Below, in pieces: positions 1-5,444 of a stretch of DNA of 8,589 nucleotides. The DNA comes from an uncultured Candidatus Saccharibacteria bacterium. GTDB lineage: Bacteria; Patescibacteriota; Saccharimonadia; Saccharimonadales; UBA4665. The position numbers were made by a program, and so were the translations under genes. The notes beneath the pieces are model-generated. The model was not told where the DNA came from and searched no databases. It was given only the letters and a program-made list of their open reading frames with translations. The stretch lies in contig CAILQE010000006.1 in NCBI GenBank assembly GCA_903836325.1, forward strand, positions 1 to 8,589, written 5' to 3'. The stretch's first letter is position 1; the number at the start of each line of letters is the position of its first letter.

Positions 1-19
1 AATATATCTTATAAATAAA

Positions 20-50
20 TTTACATTTAATAATAACCAAATAATATAAC
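20..50 (+). promoter_or_regulatory. Possible sigma-70 promoter before the reductase stub
   Basis: TTTACA at 20-25 matches five of six bases of the -35 consensus. It is followed after 19 bases by TATAAC at 45-50, five of six for -10. The spacer is longer than ideal and the surrounding DNA is nearly pure A/T, so chance is a real alternative. If real, it would be the leftover promoter of the broken reductase gene starting at 65. Confidence 0.25.
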
Positions 51-64
51 AATAAGAACAAAAT

Positions 65-136
65 ATGAAAATAGGAATAATAGTAGGTTCCACCAGAAGA
101 GGCAGAGTATCGTTAAAAATAGTTAAGTGGTCTTAA
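65..136 (+). pseudogene. Remnant of the 5' end of an NADPH-dependent FMN reductase-like gene
   Basis: An ATG at 65 opens a frame of only 23 codons ending in TAA at 134-136. Its peptide begins MKIGIIVGSTRRGR and closes with a KIVKW motif. This matches the conserved start of NADPH-dependent FMN reductase/flavodoxin-like proteins: a first beta strand, then the GSTRxGR phosphate-binding loop that holds FMN, then a helix with xVxKW. The intact family is about 170-200 residues, so nearly all of the fold is missing. After the stop I see no further flavodoxin sequence in any frame; the next recognisable sequence belongs to a broken orn copy. It is best read as a truncated, non-functional gene. A real micropeptide is possible but unlikely, since the loop alone could not bind FMN. 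Confidence 0.6.
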
Positions 137-152
137 AAATGAACCAATAATT

Positions 153-270
153 ATAAAGAAAGATAAGTACTAGTATTCGTAAAAAACTCCTATAGTTTGA
201 TTTTATGATGGAGTATAGAGCTTCTATAAATCGTAAAATTTTTGAAATTCTTGGATGCTTATGAGCTATA
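153..270 (+). pseudogene. Decayed duplicate of the 5' end of orn
   Basis: Bases 156-210 align with 327-380, the first codons of the intact orn gene, at about 46 of 55 aligned positions, including 17 identical bases at the start. Weaker similarity with insertions continues to about 270, matching orn to about 433 (the codons for ILEVAVEIT). In this copy the start codon position reads ATA (153-155), codon 7 is TAG (171-173), and a one-base insertion follows, so it cannot encode the protein. The two copies begin 171 bases apart in direct orientation. This is a broken partial duplication, or the scar of a rearrangement that also truncated the reductase gene just upstream. The rightward limit is uncertain because similarity fades. 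Confidence 0.7.
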
Positions 271-285
271 GAGAGTAATACTTCT

Positions 286-314
286 TTGAAGTTTAGCTAA
301 AGTTTAAGTATACT
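286..314 (+). promoter_or_regulatory. Promoter for orn
   Basis: TTGAAG (286-291) and TATACT (309-314) are separated by exactly 17 bases and match the sigma-70 consensus at 4/6 and 5/6 positions. Transcription would start near 321, only about three bases before the ATG at 324, so the mRNA would have almost no leader. No Shine-Dalgarno sequence lies before that ATG, which agrees with leaderless or near-leaderless initiation. Confidence 0.6.
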
Positions 315-323
315 TCTTAGTTA

Positions 324-878
324 ATGAAGAAAGATAAGTACTACATTCCTAAGAAACTCCTATGGCTTGATTTGGAGATGACTGGATTAGATCCTGAAAA
401 AGATGTAATTCTAGAAGTTGCAGTTGAGATTACTGATTTAGATTTTAAAACTCTAGATACATATGAAGCTATAGTCAGACAACCACAAACTAAAGTGGTG
501 GATAGAATGAATAAAAATCCTTTCTGGGCAGAATTTTCCGAAAATAGAGATGAATTTTTAAAGAAAATTTCTACTGCCAAAACACCTAGTGAAGTAGAGA
601 AAGATTTGATTGAAATTACTGAAAAGCATTTCGGTAGCGAAGCAGCAATTCTCTCTGGAAATAGCATACATAGTGATAGATTATTTATTTCTAAGCACTG
701 GCCAGAATTCAATCTTAAACTACATTACAGAATGCTTGATGTTAGTTCTTTTAAGTTAATTATGCAATCTAAATACAAAATATTTTTTGAAAAGAATGAG
801 GCGCATAGAGCATTTGACGATGTTCAGGCTTCTATTGCCGAACTACAACATTATTTAGAATATTTTAAGGAGAATTAA
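324..878 (+). CDS. orn: Oligoribonuclease (DEDDh 3'-5' exoribonuclease)
   Basis: This 184-residue protein is a full-length oligoribonuclease; the E. coli enzyme is about 181. The family degrades two- to five-nucleotide RNA fragments to mononucleotides in the cytoplasm, completing mRNA turnover and removing linear dinucleotides. All five DEDDh catalytic residues are visible: Asp16 and Glu18 in LWLDLEMTGLDP, Asp118 in SGNSIHSDR, and His161 and Asp166 in HRAFDDVQASI. The LDLEMTGLDP and GNSIHSDR signatures are diagnostic against other DEDD exonucleases such as the DnaQ epsilon subunit. The chosen start leaves 13 residues before the first motif, near the usual distance, and sits just after a good promoter. 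The gene is followed two bases later by the YjbR-family gene and is probably cotranscribed with it. A broken copy of its 5' end lies directly upstream. Confidence 0.95.
   Translation: MKKDKYYIPKKLLWLDLEMTGLDPEKDVILEVAVEITDLDFKTLDTYEAIVRQPQTKVVDRMNKNPFWAEFSENRDEFLKKISTAKTPSEVEKDLIEITEKHFGSEAAILSGNSIHSDRLFISKHWPEFNLKLHYRMLDVSSFKLIMQSKYKIFFEKNEAHRAFDDVQASIAELQHYLEYFKEN
867..872 (+). promoter_or_regulatory. Shine-Dalgarno site for the YjbR-family gene
   Basis: AAGGAG lies inside the last codons of orn, eight bases before the ATG at 881. It is the clearest ribosome binding site in the window and fixes that start. It contrasts with the promoter-proximal genes orn, dnaG and polA, which lack one. 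Confidence 0.75.
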
Positions 879-880
879 AT

Positions 881-1207
881 ATGATAACTAAATCAGAAGT
901 AGAAAAGTTACTAAACTCACACGAAAATGTTGTTAAAGAACATCCTTTTGGAGATGAAACGTCGGTATATAAAGTTGACGATAAGATGTTTGCATTAATG
1001 ACTAATGATAAAAATCCAATAAGATTAAGTCTAAGATGCGATCCCAAGCTATCAAGCGTTCTAAGGGAAAAATACGTAGAAGTTATGCCTGGATACCATT
1101 TAAATAAGAAGCAGTGGAACACTATTGTGTTAAGCGGACAGCTTAAAATAGATGAAATTAGAGGACTTATTACTCACAGCTACGATTTAGCGGTAAAAGA
1201 AAACTAG
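881..1207 (+). CDS. YjbR/MmcQ family protein (DUF419-type)
   Basis: The 108-residue product has the hallmarks of the YjbR/MmcQ family: HPFGDETSVYKV at 21-32, KMFAL at 35-39, LRCDP at 51-55 followed by an LREKY helix, PGYHLNKKQWNTI at 70-82, and the C-terminal HSYDLAV at 99-105. Length is typical (about 110-120). Family members are small cytoplasmic proteins with a fold resembling CyaY and are often annotated as DNA-binding, but the physiological role is not established, so none is asserted here. The gene follows orn by two bases with a strong Shine-Dalgarno site, implying one transcript. Its TAG stop overlaps the stop of the convergent gene. Confidence 0.88.
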   Translation: MITKSEVEKLLNSHENVVKEHPFGDETSVYKVDDKMFALMTNDKNPIRLSLRCDPKLSSVLREKYVEVMPGYHLNKKQWNTIVLSGQLKIDEIRGLITHSYDLAVKEN

Positions 1208-1851
1208 TTTAATTGTTTAAGTAGGGTATTAGCGTTCTGATACTCCTGCTTTAATAGAGCTTTACCTTTTGGTCCTTTAGTAGTGTTGTAGCCAATACTT
1301 AAATAGTTGAGATAATTGTTAAGTTCAGATTTCATTATAGAATTGTACGTTGAAGTAAGGTTACCTGCTGCAGCTGCGTTGTTAATCTGTGTATCAAGGG
1401 AAGTTGTTTTGACTGAACCTATAGTCGAAGATTTGATTACATATGAGCTATCTTTAAGATAATTGATAAGACTTTTTTGTTCCGAAGGAATAGTTAAATT
1501 AATAGTGGCAATTGCGTTAATTTGAGCCTGAGAAAATTGATTTGTCGAGTTTGAGGAAATAAAATCATTTTTGACTAAGTTAATAATTTTTTGTTGCTCA
1601 ATTACTACATTAGTAAGATCTGAAATTGATAGAACTTTTGTTGTTGTAAGATTTTTGAAGATCGTAAACCCAACTATTAAAAAAATTAAAATGGAAAGAA
1701 TCGCTAATATTTTTTTTTGCATTGAGTTTCCGCCAATATTAAAAGCTTTTTTTGGTTTTTGAGGATTTAGGATGAAATCGTAATTCGAATTGGACGTAGT
1801 TTTATATGGATCAGGATTCATTATCTTATTTAACCATAAGAATGATGACAT
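1204..1851 (-). CDS. Membrane-anchored hypothetical protein with NYDFILNP motif
   Basis: No known function is recognised. From the first ATG the product is 215 residues: a polar cytoplasmic N terminus, a single hydrophobic helix at about 48-66 (ILAILSILIFLIVGFTIF) preceded by lysines, and an extracytoplasmic Ser/Asn/Thr/Gln-rich, probably helical domain of about 150 residues. It has no cysteine, no lipobox and no catalytic motif that I can see. The pre-helix segment contains NPDPYK, NYDFILNP and QKPKK; similar short tracts precede membrane anchors in saccharibacterial proteins as I recall them. Start choice is open: the ATG at 1851 (residue 1), or the ATG at 1819-1821 (residue 11, giving MNPDPYK) which keeps the whole motif and is my preference. 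An ATG at residue 44 would drop the motif. The gene is divergent from dnaG and convergent with the YjbR-family gene. It could be a surface or envelope protein. Confidence 0.75.
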   Translation of the reverse strand: MSSFLWLNKIMNPDPYKTTSNSNYDFILNPQKPKKAFNIGGNSMQKKILAILSILIFLIVGFTIFKNLTTTKVLSISDLTNVVIEQQKIINLVKNDFISSNSTNQFSQAQINAIATINLTIPSEQKSLINYLKDSSYVIKSSTIGSVKTTSLDTQINNAAAAGNLTSTYNSIMKSELNNYLNYLSIGYNTTKGPKGKALLKQEYQNANTLLKQLN

Positions 1852-1863
1852 TAACAGAGTAGA

Positions 1864-1889
1864 AAATTAAGCAATAAACTTGCTAATTT
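1864..1889. promoter_or_regulatory. Imperfect inverted repeat in the divergent gap before dnaG
   Basis: AAATTAAGCAA (1864-1874) and TTGCTAATTT (1880-1889) are reverse complements apart from one extra A, around a five-base loop. The right arm covers the proposed dnaG -35 element. No T-run follows on either strand, so a terminator is unlikely. A protein-binding operator acting on dnaG and/or the divergent gene is possible, but the high A/T content raises the chance background. Confidence 0.4.
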
Positions 1890-1911
1890 AACTATTTCTA
1901 TTCAATACTAT
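1880..1911 (+). promoter_or_regulatory. Probable leaderless promoter of the dnaG-rpoD operon
   Basis: TTGCTA (1880-1885) can serve as -35. The -10 element is AATACT (1904-1909, 18-base spacer) or TACTAT (1906-1911). Transcription would then begin within a base or two of the dnaG ATG at 1916, leaving no leader and no room for a ribosome binding site. The stretch 1904-1919 matches the polA start region 5433-5448 at 14 of 16 positions, supporting a shared functional arrangement. The exact -10 register is uncertain. Confidence 0.5.
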
Positions 1912-1915
1912 AGAT

Positions 1916-3670
1916 ATGGATCTTAAAGAAGATATAAAGAGCAGGCTAAGCATAGAGGATGTAATAGGCTCATATGTCGAACTTAAACGTGCTGGAAGAA
2001 ACTGGAAAGCGCTTAGTCCATTTAGTCCTGAAAAAACAGCTAGCTTCATAGTTAGTCCTGAAAAACAGATATGGCATGACTTTAGTTCCGGTAAAGGCGG
2101 AGATATGTTCAGCTTTATTATGGAAGTAGAGGGGTTGGATTTTAAAGAGGCTCTTGATTTATTGGCTAGAAAAGCAAACCTTGATGTAGATAAATACAAA
2201 AATAATAACTCTACAGGAATTGATAAGAAAAGAATCTTTGATCTATTAGAAGATGCCACTAGATTCTATCAAGTTCAGCTTAAAAATAGTTCGGCGGCCT
2301 TAGATTATGTTATTAAAAATAGAGGCTTCGACAAAAAGACGATACTTGAATGGAGGATTGGATATTCGCCGAATACTGGAGACGCACTCACGAAGTTCTT
2401 GAGAGGAAAAAAATATACCGAAAATGAGCTTAAGATATCTGGCATTGTAACTACTAGATACAGAGGAACGGAGGACATGTTTAGGGGCAGATTGATGATT
2501 CCTCTTTGTGATGCTTCAGGAAGAGTTATTGGTTTTACCGCACGTCAGTTAGAGAATGACGACAATAGTCCTAAATATATCAATACTCCACAAACTGTTC
2601 TTTATGATAAAAGCCGACATATATTTGGGTTACATCTAGCCAAAGAATCTATTAGAAAAAATGGATACGCTGTTTTAGTGGAAGGTAATCTAGATGTAAT
2701 AACGGCACATCAATTCGGATTTAATCAAGTTGTCGCAACGGCTGGAACTGCTATCACGGTTTATCATTTGAAAGCTATATCAAGATTCACTCCAGATATT
2801 AGACTATGTTTTGATGCAGATAAAGCTGGTGTTAATGCTACTCAAAGAGCAATAGAAATAGCCTCAAAAGAAAACATCGATCTTAATATAATTGATGTTA
2901 AAGAAGGAAAAGATCCCGATGAACTTATTAGAAGAAATATTGACCTATGGACTGAGTCAATTAATACGCCCGTATATGCTTTAGATTGGTTAATTGATTA
3001 TTACAAATCCCAAATTAATATCGATACAGCCCAAGGAAAAAGACGTTTTACTTCAATGTTGATGCCTACCTTGAATGCTCTTAGTGATCAGGTTGAAAAA
3101 GATCATTATTTAAATAAACTAGCTAAACTAATAGATGTTAAAAGTTTATCCATAGAAACTAAGTTAGATAGTTTTTCAAAAGATACGCCAGGAAAGACCT
3201 TCAATAAAATAAAGAACGTTAGTAGACCGATTAAAAATCTTGTCGAACAAAAGAAAATAGAAGACCAATATATGTCATTAATGTTAATAAAAAAGACCCT
3301 AAGAGAGTTCATGGATTTGGTAGAACCAGAAATGTTTGTTAATGAAGAGCCTGAAGAATTGTTCGATAAATTATTAAAAGAGCCAGAACTTGATACAAAG
3401 AACGGATACAATAAGTTTAAAGAACAGATAAATTATGTTAAAATATTGTCATTACTCTACGAAGAGCTCTACGCAGCACTAGATTTAAATGAGCTTCATT
3501 ATGAAGCATCTCATTTACGGGCGCGTATTATAGAGACATATGTAAAAACTGAAAAACTAAAATTATCTGATGAACTAAGAGATTCGGATAGTAATAAAAC
3601 CACAGAATTATTAACAAAAGCTAAAAAATTAGACGAATTATTAAATAAGATAAAGGAAAAGAGTCTGTAA
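1916..3670 (+). CDS. dnaG: DNA primase DnaG, zinc-binding ligands lost
   Basis: The 584-residue protein is a full-length bacterial primase, which makes RNA primers at the replication fork together with DnaB helicase. The N-terminal domain (about 1-95) keeps the CHC2 zinc-ribbon sequence context (GRNWKALSPFSPEK, then IWHDFSSGKGGD), but the four metal ligands of normal DnaG are replaced by Ser34, Ser37, Asp55 and Ser58. The core (about 110-360) is intact: FRGRLMIPL and SPKYINTP of the basic subdomain, then the TOPRIM motifs with Glu256 and Asp260 in VEGNLDV, Asp300 and Asp302 in CFDADKAG, and KDPDE at 332-336. These acidic residues bind the catalytic metals. The last ~200 residues are lysine-rich and helical and fit the helicase-binding domain. 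The start is supported by the adjacent promoter and by normal spacing to the first motif. The stop overlaps the rpoD start (TAATG). Confidence 0.95.
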   Translation: MDLKEDIKSRLSIEDVIGSYVELKRAGRNWKALSPFSPEKTASFIVSPEKQIWHDFSSGKGGDMFSFIMEVEGLDFKEALDLLARKANLDVDKYKNNNSTGIDKKRIFDLLEDATRFYQVQLKNSSAALDYVIKNRGFDKKTILEWRIGYSPNTGDALTKFLRGKKYTENELKISGIVTTRYRGTEDMFRGRLMIPLCDASGRVIGFTARQLENDDNSPKYINTPQTVLYDKSRHIFGLHLAKESIRKNGYAVLVEGNLDVITAHQFGFNQVVATAGTAITVYHLKAISRFTPDIRLCFDADKAGVNATQRAIEIASKENIDLNIIDVKEGKDPDELIRRNIDLWTESINTPVYALDWLIDYYKSQINIDTAQGKRRFTSMLMPTLNALSDQVEKDHYLNKLAKLIDVKSLSIETKLDSFSKDTPGKTFNKIKNVSRPIKNLVEQKKIEDQYMSLMLIKKTLREFMDLVEPEMFVNEEPEELFDKLLKEPELDTKNGYNKFKEQINYVKILSLLYEELYAALDLNELHYEASHLRARIIETYVKTEKLKLSDELRDSDSNKTTELLTKAKKLDELLNKIKEKSL

Positions 3671-4797
3671 TGCCTAAGAAATCTAAAAAAGTAGAAGCTA
3701 AAAAACTTGCGCCAAACGACAAAAAAGATCAGTTTGTAGTTAAAGCAAAAAAAGCTGGCCAAGTTAATTTAAAAGAAATTAATGAATTATTTCCGGATAT
3801 CCCAGAAAACGCAGAAGCACTAGATGCGCTATATACAGAATTAGCCGATTCAAATATTGAAATTATAACTGATGAACCTGGTGAAAAAGTTTTCGAAGAT
3901 GAATGGACTGAAGAAGAAGTTGAAGAAGAGATTATTGAGGAAAACCACAAATATTTAGAAGACGATATTTCTGATGACTCAGTCAGACTATACCTACGTG
4001 AAATAGGTAAAATACCACTCTTAAAAGCAGACGAAGAGCTAGAATTGGCGCATCGAGTGAAGAAGGGCGAACAAGATGCTAAAGATAAAATGGCTGAAGC
4101 AAATATGCGACTAGTAGTTTCTATAGCTAAGAGATATGTTGGACGAGGCCTAGATCTTCTAGATTTAATTCAAGAAGGAAACACTGGTTTGCTAAGAGCT
4201 GTTGAGAAATTTGATCCAGATAAAGGTTTTAAATTCTCTACTTATGCTACATGGTGGATAAGACAGGCTATTACAAGAGCTATTGCCGACCAGGCTAGAA
4301 CTATACGTATCCCGGTTCACATGGTTGAAACAATTAATAAACTTCTTAGAACTCAGAGAAGACTTACCCAGGAATTAAACCGAGAACCGACTAACGAAGA
4401 AATAGCTAAAGCCATGGAATTAGAAGTTTCTAAAGTTGAACATATCATGAAGATCAAGCAAGATATTAGCTCTCTAGACGCTTCAATCAGAGATGATGAA
4501 GAAGACTCAGTGCTTTCTGACTTTATTGAAGATGAAGATACAATTTCTCCTGAAGAATCTGCAACAGGTCAGTTGCTAAAAGAGCAGGTTAAAGACATGC
4601 TTAGATCTCTAACAGAACGAGAACAAAAGATAATTAAGATGCGATTTGGACTTGAAGACGGCAAGAGTCATACACTTGAAGAAGTAGGACAAGAATTTTC
4701 AGTTACCAGAGAAAGAATCAGACAAATCGAAGCTAAAGCCTTAACAAAACTTAGAAAACACCGAGACGCTAAGAAACTTCACGACTACATTAAATAA
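3670..4797 (+). CDS. rpoD: Primary (group 1) RNA polymerase sigma factor
   Basis: This 375-residue protein is a housekeeping sigma-70 factor. After a Lys-rich head there is a region 1.1-like acidic helical part (about 33-95, with LYTELADSNIEII and an acidic run). Region 1.2 starts at DDSVRLYLREIGKIPLL (102-118). Region 2 (about 137-210) has NMRLVVSIAKRY, DLIQEGNTGLLRAVEKFD and the -10-reading segment STYATWWIRQAITRAI. Region 3 begins IPVHMVETINKL (214-225). Region 4 (about 304-368) has LTEREQKIIKMRFGL and the -35-reading helix VTRERIRQIEAKALTKLR. Presence of 1.1-like and 1.2 regions, and complete region 3, separates it from alternative sigmas. It predicts TTGACA/TATAAT-type promoters, as seen elsewhere in the window. 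The ATG overlaps the dnaG stop, with AAGGA and AGAG purine tracts upstream (3653-3663), so translation is probably coupled. Confidence 0.97.
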   Translation: MPKKSKKVEAKKLAPNDKKDQFVVKAKKAGQVNLKEINELFPDIPENAEALDALYTELADSNIEIITDEPGEKVFEDEWTEEEVEEEIIEENHKYLEDDISDDSVRLYLREIGKIPLLKADEELELAHRVKKGEQDAKDKMAEANMRLVVSIAKRYVGRGLDLLDLIQEGNTGLLRAVEKFDPDKGFKFSTYATWWIRQAITRAIADQARTIRIPVHMVETINKLLRTQRRLTQELNREPTNEEIAKAMELEVSKVEHIMKIKQDISSLDASIRDDEEDSVLSDFIEDEDTISPEESATGQLLKEQVKDMLRSLTEREQKIIKMRFGLEDGKSHTLEEVGQEFSVTRERIRQIEAKALTKLRKHRDAKKLHDYIK

Positions 4798-4798
4798 A

Positions 4799-5410
4799 AT
4801 GGCCGAGGATTTTTTAATAGTTGGAATTGCTGGAAAAATAAGATCCGGTAAAGATACTCTAGCTGAAATATTTATACAAAATGGATATTTCGGAGTTTCC
4901 GTTGGAGATATAGTCAGGGAAAGATCAAGAGAACTACACTCCGATGATACAAATCCTATTTCTACAGAGAATATGACTAAGACTTCTAATTATCTAAGAG
5001 CTAAGTTAGGATCAGATTTTCTTTTTAAAGAAGCCATAGCAAGATATAAATATTCTCTAAAGTTTAAATCATACAATGGTCTAGTAATTTATAGTATCAG
5101 GGCTCCGATTGAGGCAGATCGAATTGTAGAAAATCATGGGCAATTAATATGGATTGAAGCCAATGATGAAATTAGATACAAGAGAGCTATGGAAAATTTA
5201 AGAACAGGTGACTCTGTTAACTCGTTTGAAAAATTCAAGCTCGCTGAGTCTAAGCAATTTACTCCAGATCCAAATATGCCAGATGAAAGTCAGATGAATT
5301 TAGATTATGTTAAAAATAAAGCTACAAAGTTATTAACTAATAACGATAGCAATATGAATAAATTCAAAGCTGAAGCACTTGAATTAGTAAAATCAATTAA
5401 GCTTAACTAA
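4799..5410 (+). CDS. P-loop kinase, dephospho-CoA kinase / NMP kinase-like
   Basis: The 203-residue product is a small cytoplasmic P-loop kinase. The Walker A loop is GKIRSGKDT (residues 12-20), with Asp in place of the usual Ser/Thr after the lysine, as in several nucleotide-kinase families. VSVGDIVRE (33-41) fits the substrate-binding segment, YSIRAPIEADRI (98-109) the second nucleotide-kinase motif (compare D-G-I-R-xx-E in archaeal dephospho-CoA-kinase-like proteins), and IWIEANDEIRYKRAMENLR (117-135) the lid. The C terminus, with KATKLLTNNDSNMNKF, resembles the ending of dephospho-CoA kinases. Phosphorylation of dephospho-CoA or of a nucleoside monophosphate are both plausible; the substrate is not determined. 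The ATG lies one base after the rpoD stop and has no visible Shine-Dalgarno site, so it probably depends on translational coupling. coaE commonly neighbours polA in Firmicutes, which mildly favours a CoaE-like role. Confidence 0.75.
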   Translation: MAEDFLIVGIAGKIRSGKDTLAEIFIQNGYFGVSVGDIVRERSRELHSDDTNPISTENMTKTSNYLRAKLGSDFLFKEAIARYKYSLKFKSYNGLVIYSIRAPIEADRIVENHGQLIWIEANDEIRYKRAMENLRTGDSVNSFEKFKLAESKQFTPDPNMPDESQMNLDYVKNKATKLLTNNDSNMNKFKAEALELVKSIKLN

Positions 5411-5432
5411 TATCTTAATTTAAAAATCTAGA

Positions 5433-5438
5433 TATACT
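5433..5438 (+). promoter_or_regulatory. Probable leaderless promoter (-10) for polA
   Basis: TATACT (5433-5438) is a five-of-six -10 element ending six bases before the polA ATG, so transcription should begin at or next to the start codon. No good -35 is seen; the best candidates, TATCTT (5411-5416) and its neighbours, match poorly. The element and the following bases through ATGG are nearly identical to the dnaG start region. No ribosome binding site is present in the 34-base gap. Confidence 0.5.
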
Positions 5439-5444
5439 ATAAAT

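Noticed and set aside
1..64. Possible end of an upstream gene or an RNA gene
   Set aside because: The stretch is almost pure A/T, has no tRNA-like or structured segment, and shows no coding signal.
137..323. A small regulatory RNA upstream of orn
   Set aside because: The similarity to orn explains the first two thirds, and I see no stable hairpin or terminator.
865..1122. Minus-strand open frame opposite the YjbR-family gene
   Set aside because: The opposite strand encodes a clear family match; this frame is its shadow.
1201..1210. AAACTAGTTT palindrome as a transcription terminator
   Set aside because: The arms are only five A/T-rich bases with no loop and no following T-run, so a stable RNA hairpin would not form.
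1571..1762. 63-codon open frame on + inside the membrane-anchored gene
   Set aside because: It is antisense to the transmembrane region of a better-supported gene and has no recognisable motif or start signals.
3670..3960. A separate gene or fusion at the Lys- and Glu-rich N terminus of RpoD
   Set aside because: Charged low-complexity N termini with a region 1.1-like segment are normal for primary sigma factors, and the frame is continuous with region 1.2.
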